A stretch of 64,000 bases of DNA from CAZLFA01 sp964558665. GTDB lineage: Bacteria > Desulfobacterota > Syntrophia > Syntrophales > PHBD01. The notes below the pieces were generated by a model. It was not told where the DNA came from, made no database searches, and saw only the letters and a program-made list of their open reading frames with translations. Shown here one piece after another: positions 34,480-42,692 of the stretch (positions within the stretch are counted from its first letter, which is position 1; every line of letters begins with the position of its first letter). Made by a program: the position numbers and the translations under genes. The stretch covers positions 1 to 64,000 of the forward strand of contig CAZLFA010000003.1 of assembly GCA_964558665.1 (NCBI GenBank). The letters run 5' to 3'.

Positions 34480-34860
34480 CTACTCTTCCCAGTAACATGC
34501 CGCGGTGGTTTTGGTTTCCGATACTTTTACCTTCGCAACCTTAACAACATCGCTGTTGAGCTTTGCGCTGAGTTTCATGTAGATATATCTGGCGACGCTT
34601 TCAGAAGTCGGATTGCTGTCCGCAAAGCCGGGGTGTTCATTAAGATAGGTATGATCGATGCTTTCCATAAGCTCATTGATTGCCCTTTTTACATCCCGAA
34701 AGTCGATTCCGATGCCTATTTCGTTCAGCTTTGTGCACCTTACAAAAACTTCCACGTTCCAATTGTGTCCATGAATTTCAGCGCAGTCGCCCTGATAGCC
34801 TTTCAGCGAATGTGCAGCGGAAAAATGAGTTTCTACCGATATTTCAAACATTCCCGGCAT
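34480..34860 (-). CDS. queD: 6-carboxytetrahydropterin synthase QueD
   Basis: A zinc enzyme of 126 residues making 6-carboxytetrahydropterin from dihydroneopterin triphosphate. The start at 34860 has the SD GGAGGGAGC and gives MPGMFEISVETHFSAAHSL. The Zn ligands are H17, H30 and H32 (SAAHSL, EIHGHN) and Cys26 is in the catalytic position (GDCAEI). A later Glu-rich strand and GIGIDFRDVKRA and SETKTTA complete the T-fold. It overlaps no gene and feeds queE directly. Confidence 0.95.
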   Translation of the reverse strand: MPGMFEISVETHFSAAHSLKGYQGDCAEIHGHNWNVEVFVRCTKLNEIGIGIDFRDVKRAINELMESIDHTYLNEHPGFADSNPTSESVARYIYMKLSAKLNSDVVKVAKVKVSETKTTAACYWEE

Positions 34861-35439
34861 GCTCCCTCCGTCTCCTTTTTTCTGCACATGAGCTACCACA
34901 TTTTCATGTTGTATGGTACCGGAATCAGCGGTCGGATTGTTATCCGGCGTAATGAAGTACTATTATGAGTACTTCAATGGACGGGACAACTATACAACGG
35001 CTGCTCATCAATTCCGCTATCTGCGCATCTCTGTCTCAGAGACCACGAAGAATCTGAATGTATAGATTCCTGAACTCAATTATGCTAGAGAAACATGAGA
35101 AAGAGAGCGGATTCCGCGAAAAGATAAACCCAGATTACGAGATAAGGACGTAATACCCTCTGTTATCCCGGTCAAAGAGGCTTCCCTCGGCTCAGAATAT
35201 TTTTCACAGGAAAAATATTTGATTCGACGCTTGAAAACCCCTTCGACCAGGATAATATTCACTTATCCAAGTGCCTATACGTTCTATTGCGCAATCCGGG
35301 ATAAAATAGTGTTGACCATCATGCCGTGAAGTTATATTGTCCGCCGGTCAGCGAACAGTCAACTGCTGTATCATCTGTCGGCAATACAGGAATCGAGGGG
35401 CTCGCGAATCAGCGATGCGTCCCGATCACAGGAAATTAA
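34861..35439. other. 580-base gap with one repeat copy
   Basis: Apart from the repeat at 35173-35245 there is little to call. The 60-codon minus frame at 35080-35262 is made largely of that repeat. Ahead of the TVP38 gene the sequence GAGGGGCTCGCGAATC gives no clear SD. I see no convincing riboswitch or promoter consensus for queD. Confidence 0.4.
35173..35245 (-). repeat. Dispersed repeat with ATATTTTT arms, left copy
   Basis: On the minus strand it reads AAGGGGTTTTC, then CGAATCAAATATTTTT, then AAAAATATTCTGAGCCGAGG and CTCTTTG. The internal arms AAATATTTTT / AAAAATATT can pair. It aligns with 36215-36318 on the + strand, apart from about 30 extra bases in the right copy. The two copies lie in opposite orientation on either side of the TVP38 gene. 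Confidence 0.6.
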
Positions 35440-36144
35440 ATGAACGGACGCATAATTATCTTTAAAATTATTTTCTTATCTATCTTCCTTATTCTGGGAA
35501 GCTGGCTCTTTTTTCACTTCGACCTGCATATCTACTTTACGAACCGGGACAAGGCCATAGCCTTTGTTGAATCGTTCGGCCCTCTGTCCGTTGTAATATT
35601 TATCCTGCTGCAAATCGCACAGGTTATTGCTGCTCCCATTCCCGGCGAGGCAACCGGGCTTATCGGCGGTTACATATACGGCCCTATACTGGGCACCCTC
35701 TATTCGACAATCGGCCTCACCCTGGGTTCATGGCTGGCTTTCATGCTCTCCCGATTCTTCGGCATGCCTCTGGTGGAAAAGGTCGTAAAGAAGGAGGTTA
35801 TTGAAAAATACGACTATTTCATGGAGCATCAGGGCGCCGTCGTCTCATTTCTGCTTTTTTTGATACCCGGTTTTCCCAAGGATTATCTCTGCTACATCAT
35901 GGGGGTCAGCCACATGCCCGTGTGGGAATTCCTCACGATATCAACGATAGGCAGGCTGATGGGCACCGCGCTGCTTTCCGTGTCAGGCAGTTGCGCCCGC
36001 AACGATCAGTACACGGCGCTGATTGTGATTTCCGTTGTAAGCGGAATCTTGTTTGTTCTTGCTGTTGTTTATCGTGAAAGGCTTTTGGAGTTTCTCAAGA
36101 AGCATGTAAAGAGAAGCAAAAAACACGGTGACAAAAATACCTAG
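35440..36144 (+). CDS. TVP38/TMEM64 (DedA-related) membrane protein
   Basis: A 234-residue polytopic inner-membrane protein of the VTT/DedA superfamily, which handles lipid or carrier movement across membranes. Visible marks are the IPGEATGLIGGYIYGPILG re-entrant region (about 68-86), GSWLAFMLSRFFG, and LIPGFPKDYLCYIMG, the family Pro/Gly-rich loops. The tail is charged (RERLLEFLKKHVKRSKKHGDK). Substrate is uncertain: related DedA proteins act on undecaprenyl phosphate and phospholipids. It is isolated, and inverted repeat copies flank it. Confidence 0.9.
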   Translation: MNGRIIIFKIIFLSIFLILGSWLFFHFDLHIYFTNRDKAIAFVESFGPLSVVIFILLQIAQVIAAPIPGEATGLIGGYIYGPILGTLYSTIGLTLGSWLAFMLSRFFGMPLVEKVVKKEVIEKYDYFMEHQGAVVSFLLFLIPGFPKDYLCYIMGVSHMPVWEFLTISTIGRLMGTALLSVSGSCARNDQYTALIVISVVSGILFVLAVVYRERLLEFLKKHVKRSKKHGDKNT

Positions 36145-36151
36145 GCGGGAT

Positions 36152-36197
36152 GCATCCGGAAACCTCGGATGCCTGAGCTTTCGATTTCCGGATAGGA
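36152..36197. repeat. Dispersed palindromic repeat, copy 2
   Basis: GCATCCGGAAACC (36152-36164) and GATTTCCGGAT (36183-36193) are inverted-repeat arms around GGATGCCTGAGC. It matches the copy at 23691-23736 across nearly its whole length by eye. It lies just after the TVP38 stop, directly before the right copy of the ATATTTTT repeat. Confidence 0.55.
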
Positions 36198-36214
36198 ACT
36201 TTCAAATTCTGCGC

Positions 36215-36318
36215 AAGGGGTTTGCAGCGGCGAATTAAATATTTTTTCATCAGGCAGGGCCTGAGGAGTGATTGCGGCTTCTGTCGAAAAAATATTCTGA
36301 GCCGAGGAAAACTCTTTG
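36215..36318 (+). repeat. Dispersed repeat with ATATTTTT arms, right copy
   Basis: It reads AAGGGGTTTGCAGCGGCGAAT, AAATATTTTT, an about 35-base insertion with AGGCAGGGCCTG, then AAAAAATATTCTGAGCCGAGG and CTCTTTG. It is the opposite-strand relative of 35173-35245. The arms could pair as a hairpin. The short frames that cross it are not genes. Confidence 0.6.
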
Positions 36319-36363
36319 CGCACAGACAACGAAACTGGCGCAAGGGATTAGTAAACGTGGATA

Positions 36364-38430
36364 CTATATCGGCATTTCCTCTTTTTTCACAACATCCTTT
36401 CCGTCTTTCGACTTTGCCGCCTCTTCCATCTTTCTTTCATTTTGCAGGCGCTTCCTGCGCACCCAGCCGAATTCCGGCTTGTACGATTGTATCGACTCGA
36501 CCTCGCTCCTGTCGGCATGCATCTTTGATATGATCAGCGCTATATAACCGGACCAGTGGTCGCTTACTTCGCCGTTCCTGTACATGTAATGATAACGAAC
36601 CGGATTTGCGATTATCGATCCGAGAAACGCCGCCTCCTGCAGCGTCAGGTCCTTCGGCTTTTTGTCAAAGTAGTATCTTGACGCACGGCCGATGCCGTAG
36701 ATATCCGGACCCCACTCAATAATGTTCATGTATATCTCAAGTATTCTTTCCTTGCTTATTTCCTGTTCCATTGCGTACGTGAGCAGCATCTCTTCAAACT
36801 TGCGGGAAATCGTCTTGTTCCCCGAAAGGAAGAGGTTTTTCGCCGTCTGCATCGATATCGTCGAAGCGCCTCTGGCAAACCTTTTTTCCCTCAGATTCTG
36901 GCGCATTGATTCTTTGATATGCTTTATCTGAAAACCGTCGTGGGAAAAGAATCTGCCGTCTTCACAGGTAAGAGCCGCACGGATGGCGTTTCTGCCGATC
37001 CTGTCATAGGGCACGAAATCAGGATTGGCGGGGCCCACCCAGAATTCTTTGACGATCTTCCCTCTCTTTTTTGCCCTGTGGAAAAAGGGTTTTTTCAGTT
37101 TCATTATATCGGCCGACCTGGGGGATGTTATGATGCGGAAGTCATTTATCTCCACATCCGGTTCAAAATCAACATGCCTGCCCTCCAGATCAAGTAATAA
37201 TCTCACATTCATATTAATATGGCCGGAGACATCGGCATCGTATATCGTCGGGATGAACTCCCGGGGAAGCTCTTTCAGAATCTCCCTGACATCGAGTTTT
37301 TCACCGCTCAGTTTTACCTCTATCTTCGGTTTACCCCTGTAATCTATTGTTCCTCCGAGATTCACGGCAACCTTCCCCATTCCTAACTGTGATGAATCTA
37401 TTGTTATGTTTCTGGCCGCTTCATCCCAGCCGAGCACGCCCCTGGCGTGCAGAGAAATATTTTTCAAAGGCTTATCCGCTATGCGCCAATGATCCAGGCC
37501 CAAACGGTTCATATTTCCTTCAAATGTGACCTTCCTGCTTGTTTCTCCCGTCTTGAACACCATGTTGACCCGGCCGTTCAGGACGGTATCCTCCGCGAAA
37601 ACAATCCAGTTCGGCAGATACGAAGCCAGTTCTATCAGTTTCAGGCTTTTTCCCTGTATTTCAGTTTTAATCTCTCCGTCATTTATATCCCCGTGCAGCG
37701 TTATCTCTCCCAGCTTCTCCCCGATGTGCCCGCGTATATCCAGTGTCCCTCTCCGGGTATCCAGGTTATATTCTGACGTCCCTCTGCATCGTGAGATTAT
37801 CAACGGACGGCTCGTCTCTCCCATCAATGCACTGGAGACGGATATCTTCGCCCTCTTCCATTCAATGTGCAAATCCCGGTCAAAGGAAACAAAACGCCCC
37901 GCTCCTCCCTTCAGCAGATCCTCTCCCTGCCGCTTCCCGCCTCCCGCAAGCAGCTTTTTCAGACCGGATAGCGAATCGGATGTTTCATCCTGAATGGTCA
38001 GGACAGGTTCAGTAAGCGTTACTCCTGAAATCCGCAGGCGAAACGGCAGCGCAAAACTCAGAGAATAGTCCACACTGAGCTCGGGTATGGAAATAAAGGG
38101 ATAAGCCCTGCCGCCGTTTTCAAAACCGATCCGGACATCCCTGATAACCGGACCGGACAATATACCGCTGTCCACCCCCCCTATGCTGACCGACAATCCC
38201 CATTTGCGGGAGATGTCGGGCAGCGCCTTTTCAATTTCCGCTTTGACTATTTCGTTGAGGCGCGAACCGAAATAAAAAGACAATACAGACAGTATCAACG
38301 CCATGAAGAGCAGAAAGCAGATAATGACGGCGGACACCTTTTTTCCCGGCATCCGCATCACTGCGCTCTTTAACAGGTTTCCTGTTCTCTGCATCAGTGA
38401 ATGAACCGGGGTTTGCAGCTTTGTAGTCAT
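36364..38430 (-). CDS. GT51 transglycosylase with AsmA-like N-terminal region
   Basis: A 688-residue membrane-anchored protein. The TM helix is at 32-53 (KVSAVIICFLLFMALILSVLSF), then about 400 residues of repeating beta-strands rich in G-D-I turns (ISVSIGGVDSGIL..., KLIELASYLPNWIV, GKVAVNLGG) of AsmA/DUF748 character. A GT51 glycosyltransferase domain follows (about 470-620) with catalytic E490 in TCEDGRFFSHDGF, GASTISMQTAKNLFL (521-535) and ERILEIYMNIIEWG (561-574). GT51 polymerises lipid II into glycan strands. No transpeptidase domain follows, so it is a monofunctional-type enzyme. The AsmA-like part suggests contact with a lipid or the inner-to-outer membrane path. The fusion is unusual. 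Confidence 0.88.
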   Translation of the reverse strand: MTTKLQTPVHSLMQRTGNLLKSAVMRMPGKKVSAVIICFLLFMALILSVLSFYFGSRLNEIVKAEIEKALPDISRKWGLSVSIGGVDSGILSGPVIRDVRIGFENGGRAYPFISIPELSVDYSLSFALPFRLRISGVTLTEPVLTIQDETSDSLSGLKKLLAGGGKRQGEDLLKGGAGRFVSFDRDLHIEWKRAKISVSSALMGETSRPLIISRCRGTSEYNLDTRRGTLDIRGHIGEKLGEITLHGDINDGEIKTEIQGKSLKLIELASYLPNWIVFAEDTVLNGRVNMVFKTGETSRKVTFEGNMNRLGLDHWRIADKPLKNISLHARGVLGWDEAARNITIDSSQLGMGKVAVNLGGTIDYRGKPKIEVKLSGEKLDVREILKELPREFIPTIYDADVSGHINMNVRLLLDLEGRHVDFEPDVEINDFRIITSPRSADIMKLKKPFFHRAKKRGKIVKEFWVGPANPDFVPYDRIGRNAIRAALTCEDGRFFSHDGFQIKHIKESMRQNLREKRFARGASTISMQTAKNLFLSGNKTISRKFEEMLLTYAMEQEISKERILEIYMNIIEWGPDIYGIGRASRYYFDKKPKDLTLQEAAFLGSIIANPVRYHYMYRNGEVSDHWSGYIALIISKMHADRSEVESIQSYKPEFGWVRRKRLQNERKMEEAAKSKDGKDVVKKEEMPI

Positions 38431-38721
38431 TTCTTTATAACCGTTAAAGCCTTTGCATGATTATTTCACAGAAAACCGCTGACATGCGATGCCGCAATTA
38501 TTTTGGTCAGTAAATGTTCAGTGATTATTTATGATTCTCTTAAGCGCCAGCATAGGACAGTGACAATGCCATGTCAACGACAAATGACAACTTGATAAAA
38601 GCCGGCTTGACCTCATGCAAAAGATATGAGAAATAAGCTACAGTGTAAGATTTAGCTAATCGAATTAGCAGGATAATGATTATTTGCTGATAATTCATTT
38701 TTATCGCACGGGAGGAACAAC
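38431..38721. other. Intergenic region before the K+ channel gene
   Basis: A 6-bp inverted repeat GCTAAT-CGA-ATTAGC (about 38656-38670) lies about 50 bases before the channel start. No promoter consensus or gene is clear. The region ends with the SD GGGAGGAA. Confidence 0.3.
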
Positions 38722-39723
38722 TTGAAGCGGGTAAATCGGCTGCAGATAGCCATTGGTTTTCTTGTCCTTGTATGTTTGTCCGGATTCGCCGGCTATTACC
38801 TCCTTGAAGGCCTTTCTTTCGTTGATGCTATCTACATGACGATCACAACACTTTCCACTGTCGGTTTCGGCGATATAACACCCCAGACCGATGCCGGCAA
38901 GCTGTTCACTGTAATCCTGATTATCTTTGGCGTAGGAACAATGTTTTACACATTCGGTCAATTGGCGGAGAGTATGGTTGAGGGACGCCTGAATATGCTC
39001 ATGGGCAAGGGGAGGTCTGAAAAAATGATAAAAAAGATGCATAATCACTACATCATCTGCGGCTGCGGACGTATCGGCTATCTGATCGGAAAGGAACTGG
39101 CTGCAGAAAAGGTGAGTTTTGTTATGATCGAGAGCAGTCCGGATATAATCCAGAAGATCGAAAATGACGATGGATTTGTTTTTTATAAAGGTGATGCAAC
39201 ACATGACAAGACACTCATTGAAGCCGGAATAAAAAGGGCAAAAGGGGTTGTCTGCGTTCTTCCCTCCGATGCTGAGAATCTTTATGTAATACTGACTGCG
39301 AAGGAGCTCAATCCCAATGTCTATATTCTGTCCCGCTCCGAGGATGAGGCATCGGAAAGCCGCCTTCTCAGGGCAGGCGCCGACCGCGTCATGTCGCCCT
39401 ACACGCTGGGGGGGTTGAGGATGTCCATGGCCATCCTGAGGCCGGCCATGCTGGATTTCATCGAGATCTCGACAAAACGGCAAAGCCTCGAGCTTCGCAT
39501 GGACGAACTTGAAGTCTGCAACGGATCATCGCTTATCGGGTCTTCTCTGGAGAAATCTGATATCAGGCAGCGCTACGGACTGATTATTGTTGCCGTAAAA
39601 AAGGATTCGGGCAAGATGATTTTCAATCCTCTGGCCAACTATGTAATCGAGAAAGGGGATAAACTGATTGCCATGGGCGAAGACGACAACATAGCCAAGT
39701 TTTCCGGAATCTGCGTGGGGTGA
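38722..39723 (+). CDS. K+ channel with RCK (TrkA-N/TrkA-C) domains
   Basis: A 333-residue membrane protein: two TM helices with a pore loop bearing the K+ selectivity filter TVGFGD (about 52-57, in TLSTVGFGDITP), then a cytoplasmic RCK module. TrkA-N runs from about 106 (YIICGCGRIGYLIG, a Rossmann nucleotide loop) and TrkA-C from about 250 to 333. It resembles MthK/KCNB-like Ca2+- or nucleotide-gated channels. Translation starts with TTG at 38722 behind the SD GGGAGGAACAAC, so a lower initiation rate is expected. No other K+ genes adjoin. Confidence 0.92.
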   Translation: MKRVNRLQIAIGFLVLVCLSGFAGYYLLEGLSFVDAIYMTITTLSTVGFGDITPQTDAGKLFTVILIIFGVGTMFYTFGQLAESMVEGRLNMLMGKGRSEKMIKKMHNHYIICGCGRIGYLIGKELAAEKVSFVMIESSPDIIQKIENDDGFVFYKGDATHDKTLIEAGIKRAKGVVCVLPSDAENLYVILTAKELNPNVYILSRSEDEASESRLLRAGADRVMSPYTLGGLRMSMAILRPAMLDFIEISTKRQSLELRMDELEVCNGSSLIGSSLEKSDIRQRYGLIIVAVKKDSGKMIFNPLANYVIEKGDKLIAMGEDDNIAKFSGICVG

Positions 39724-39739
39724 CGGTTCGCTTGTCCTT

Positions 39740-39803
39740 GTCATTCCCGAGAAAGCGGGAATCCAGAGCCTTACTGGATTGCCAGGTCAAGCCCGGCAAT
39801 GAC
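39740..39803 (+). repeat. REP-like palindromic repeat
   Basis: 64 bases starting GTCATTCCCGAGAAAGCGGGAATCCAG and ending ATTGCCAGGTCAAGCCCGGCAATGAC. The ends are inverted (GTCATT...AATGAC), and the internal halves CCCG...CGGG and GCC...GGC fold further. The GTCATTCCCGC-type element is a widespread genomic repeat in proteobacteria. It sits between the K+ channel gene and yjbQ. Confidence 0.6.
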
Positions 39804-39857
39804 AATCTTTACCTTTGTCATTCCGAAAAATAAATTACTAAAAAATGGATAGAACAA

Positions 39858-40277
39858 ATGAAATCATACCGCAAGGAACTCTGGTTCAATATTCCGACCA
39901 GGAGAGCATTTCTCAATATTACGCCTGAAGTTGAGGATTGCCTTCGCGAAAGCGGCATCAAAGAAGGATTGATACTGATTAACGCGATGCACATAACAGC
40001 TTCCGTATTTATCAATGATGATGAATCAGGCCTTCATAAGGATTATGACGAATGGCTTGAAAAACTGGCACCCCATGAACCGGTTTCACAATATCGGCAT
40101 AACCGGACCGGAGAAGATAACGGCGACGCTCATCTTAAGAGGCAGATAATGGGCAGGGAAGTTGTTGTCGCCATAACCAACGGGCAGTTAGACTTCGGCC
40201 CCTGGGAACAGATATTTTACGGTGAGTTTGACGGACGGCGAAAAAAGAGAGTCCTGGTTAAAATCATCGGGGAATGA
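39858..40277 (+). CDS. yjbQ: YjbQ/UPF0047 family protein
   Basis: A 139-residue cytoplasmic protein of the YjbQ/UPF0047 family, conserved across bacteria and archaea and shown to have weak thiamine-phosphate synthase activity in vitro. Family markers are LVLINAMHITASVFINDDE (about 40-58), GDAHLKRQIMGREVVVAITNGQLDFGPWEQIFYGEFDG (about 90-127) and the C-terminal KRVLVKIIGE. The His/Asp/Gln residues in these blocks form the conserved site. The product sits alone between a repeat and a convergent flavodoxin gene. Confidence 0.9.
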   Translation: MKSYRKELWFNIPTRRAFLNITPEVEDCLRESGIKEGLILINAMHITASVFINDDESGLHKDYDEWLEKLAPHEPVSQYRHNRTGEDNGDAHLKRQIMGREVVVAITNGQLDFGPWEQIFYGEFDGRRKKRVLVKIIGE

Positions 40278-40280
40278 TGT

Positions 40281-40736
40281 TCAAAAAATGCCCATGGCAC
40301 AGCCGCCGGCGATGACACCGCCCAGTTCACGGCATTTTTCCAGCGCTTCCTCGGTTACCCTGCCCTGGCATATCACCGGCTCAAATACTTTTTTGAGCTT
40401 GTACCCCAGGGCAATCCGCTCCATCGCCCGCAGCGCCCCGCTGCCGTCATTGCCGGCGCTGATGAAGACCGCATATGGTTTTCTGAAGACCTTGTCCTGT
40501 GCCATGACGTATGTCCTGTCGAAAAAATCCTTCACCATGCCCGACATGTATCCGAAGTTCTCCGGTGTGCCGATTGCCAATCCGTCGGCGGACAGCAGAT
40601 CGTCCAGAGTCGCATCCGCCGCCTTCTTTATAACAACCTCCGTGTTTTCAATCTGCTGCGCCCCCGAAGCCACTGCCTGGGCCATCTTCTCAGTGTTTCC
40701 CGTCTGCGAATGATATACAATCAGTATTTTCGGCAT
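40281..40736 (-). CDS. Flavodoxin/FMN reductase-like protein
   Basis: A 151-residue flavodoxin-fold protein. The start at 40736 (MPKILIVYHSQTGNTEKM) has the SD GGGAGAG. The FMN phosphate loop is YHSQTGNTEKM (8-18), then a second FMN strand in DGLAIGTPENFGYMSGMVKDFFDRT (about 51-75), a WrbA/NADPH-quinone reductase-like signature. It probably carries electrons in a cytoplasmic reaction; the partner is unknown. It is convergent with yjbQ (three-base gap). Confidence 0.88.
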   Translation of the reverse strand: MPKILIVYHSQTGNTEKMAQAVASGAQQIENTEVVIKKAADATLDDLLSADGLAIGTPENFGYMSGMVKDFFDRTYVMAQDKVFRKPYAVFISAGNDGSGALRAMERIALGYKLKKVFEPVICQGRVTEEALEKCRELGGVIAGGCAMGIF

Positions 40737-40835
40737 GATTATCTCTCCCTCGTGCCTTATGATTACTTGTACCATGCAGCATTACTTTGACCTGCCGACC
40801 GCATCGAATACAAAAGTATGTCCGGGACGGCATGT

Positions 40836-42692
40836 TTACTGTCCGTAAATCCGGCCGATGGCATGCTCCATCGCCTGCATGAAGTTCTCCCAATACACCT
40901 CGAACGTTGTATGGCTCATGAGGTAGGGCGTAATTATGCATGACCGCAGCACATAAACGCTCTGCAGGCGCTCCCATTCGCTTTCAGGAATGCCGAAGCG
41001 CGCCACAAAGGCACGGGGCGTATCGCCGTATTCTTCGTGCGTCAGAGAGGTCTTCGATGTTATGAAGCTGTTTCTGTAAAGCGGTCCCGACTTGTAAGAG
41101 CACTTTTCAAAAATCGCCTCGTTCAGACGGTTCATCGCCTCCAGGCTGCTATTGCCGATCTCGTGATAGGCATAATCAACGATGTTGATGTCCGGCCGCG
41201 TAAGAGGGATTACCTCGAAGCTGCGGCCTGCCACACGGAGAGGATAGGCATTCATGAGGGCGCGATAAAAACGGTAGGCGCCTTCAATGCTGTCACCGAT
41301 GATCCGCCCGTAGCCTTCCCTGTTCAGCGGAACGACGTGATGCGCCATCCAGACAGCGGCGACGGCGGCACCGGCCTTGGAACCTTCCATGATGTAGCTC
41401 CCCAGCAGCATGGGGTTGTCGCGGCTCTCCTCAAAGACATAGGCTGCGAAGTAGGAAATCAAATCGATGACCCTGCGGTCGGCTGCAACAATGCCGCCCG
41501 CTGCGTAGGGGATGTAGCCCAGTTTGTGGGGGTCAACCGTTATCGAATCGGCCCGGGGCATCGCCTTGAAGGCCTCGTAAACCTCTCTGTTGAGCCAGTT
41601 GTCCTCCCCCGGGCTGATGCTCCGGTCAGCATGATGTTTCTCCAGATCTTCGAAATCCATAAATTGCCCTTCTTCGTCCAGGAACAAAGTGCGGGCGTAA
41701 CCGCCGTAGGCGGCATCGATGTGAACGTAGAAGGATACGCCTAGGGCGGCATAATGCTCCCGCAGGCGGATGATTTTGTGGATCTCGTCCACTGCCCCCT
41801 CTTCGGTGGTGCCTACTACAGCCACCACGGCGAGGATCGGCGTGCGTTCGGCAACCAGGCCGTCAATGATTTTCTCGAGAGCCGATATGTCCATCCTATA
41901 ATCCTCGCGCACCGGCACGAAAACCAGGTTGTCCTGGCCGATGCCGAATATGTCCACTGCCTTTGTCCAGGAGTAGTGTTTCGACTGCGGGACCAGAACC
42001 TTTCCAAGATTTATTCCCTTCATTCCTGTGCCGCGAACGGAACACTGACGCAGTTTGTCGAAGCATCCCGCCTCTTTTGCCTTGTCGGCCATGTCCAGGA
42101 TCGCTCCCGTTGAAAGGTTGAGAAGCTGCCATTCATCAAGGCCTTCCACAAGTTCCGGCAGGCATTCCCTGACCGCCAGAGGAATCGATTTCAGATTACG
42201 CGCCATCCAGAGTCCTTCATAATTGGCCACGGTCCCCCCTGATGTAATGTGGCCCCACGCCCTATCCTCATCGTACCCCATGAGACCGGCCAGTTGGCGC
42301 CCAACTTCAATCTCCAGCGCGGTCGTCACCGGTGATCCTTCATAGGCGCAATTGTTGGGATTGTACAGCAGAGTCAGCATGTAGCCGAGGTTGGCGGCGA
42401 TGAGGGTGTCGGTGTTCATATGCCCGAGGTAGCGGGGCGAAAACCAGGGATTGGAACTTACCTGAAGACGCCCGGCCAGTTCTACCAAAGCCTCGCGTGT
42501 CTTCTGGATCGTATCTGTAAACTCCCGGCTGCCCTGTTCCTCTGCGGTCACCACCGGGGCGTCTTGAGGATGGAAATAACGGCGCCACTCAGCGTGATCA
42601 TCCATCAAATAGTTGAGCATTTCCTTAAAGAAGCTGTAGTTCTCCGACTTGGGTCCGAGAAAGAGTGCTTTGACGTTTACCGGTTCTGTCAT
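40836..42692 (-). CDS. PLP-dependent group II decarboxylase (tyrosine-decarboxylase-like)
   Basis: A 618-residue cytoplasmic PLP decarboxylase. The length fits tyrosine decarboxylases of the Enterococcus/Lactobacillus group better than the 450-residue glutamate decarboxylases. PLP Lys is K390 in SITVDPHKLGYIPY; the pyridine-ring Asp is D326 in HIDAAYGG; H239 in SKHYSW is the stacking His. N-terminal AGHM-like blocks NPWFSPRYLGHMNTD and TSGGTVANYEG support the fold. Amine formation with antiporter coupling would be expected, but no antiporter is near. The exact amino acid is not readable. The start Met has SD-like GGGGGGAAAT upstream. Confidence 0.88.
   Translation of the reverse strand: MTEPVNVKALFLGPKSENYSFFKEMLNYLMDDHAEWRRYFHPQDAPVVTAEEQGSREFTDTIQKTREALVELAGRLQVSSNPWFSPRYLGHMNTDTLIAANLGYMLTLLYNPNNCAYEGSPVTTALEIEVGRQLAGLMGYDEDRAWGHITSGGTVANYEGLWMARNLKSIPLAVRECLPELVEGLDEWQLLNLSTGAILDMADKAKEAGCFDKLRQCSVRGTGMKGINLGKVLVPQSKHYSWTKAVDIFGIGQDNLVFVPVREDYRMDISALEKIIDGLVAERTPILAVVAVVGTTEEGAVDEIHKIIRLREHYAALGVSFYVHIDAAYGGYARTLFLDEEGQFMDFEDLEKHHADRSISPGEDNWLNREVYEAFKAMPRADSITVDPHKLGYIPYAAGGIVAADRRVIDLISYFAAYVFEESRDNPMLLGSYIMEGSKAGAAVAAVWMAHHVVPLNREGYGRIIGDSIEGAYRFYRALMNAYPLRVAGRSFEVIPLTRPDINIVDYAYHEIGNSSLEAMNRLNEAIFEKCSYKSGPLYRNSFITSKTSLTHEEYGDTPRAFVARFGIPESEWERLQSVYVLRSCIITPYLMSHTTFEVYWENFMQAMEHAIGRIYGQ

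Noticed and set aside
35080..35262. 60-codon minus frame in the queD/TVP38 gap
   Set aside because: Mostly made of the dispersed ATATTTTT repeat. The similarity to a frame near 36272 reflects the repeat, not a protein.
34900..35439. Possible PreQ1 riboswitch before queD
   Set aside because: I looked for a compact H-type pseudoknot near the queD SD and see none. Only a repeat and no conserved C-rich or A-rich tail.
36222..36547. Two + frames of 91-103 codons at the end of the GT51 gene
   Set aside because: They cross the right repeat copy and lie antisense to the GT51 gene; no SD or domain.
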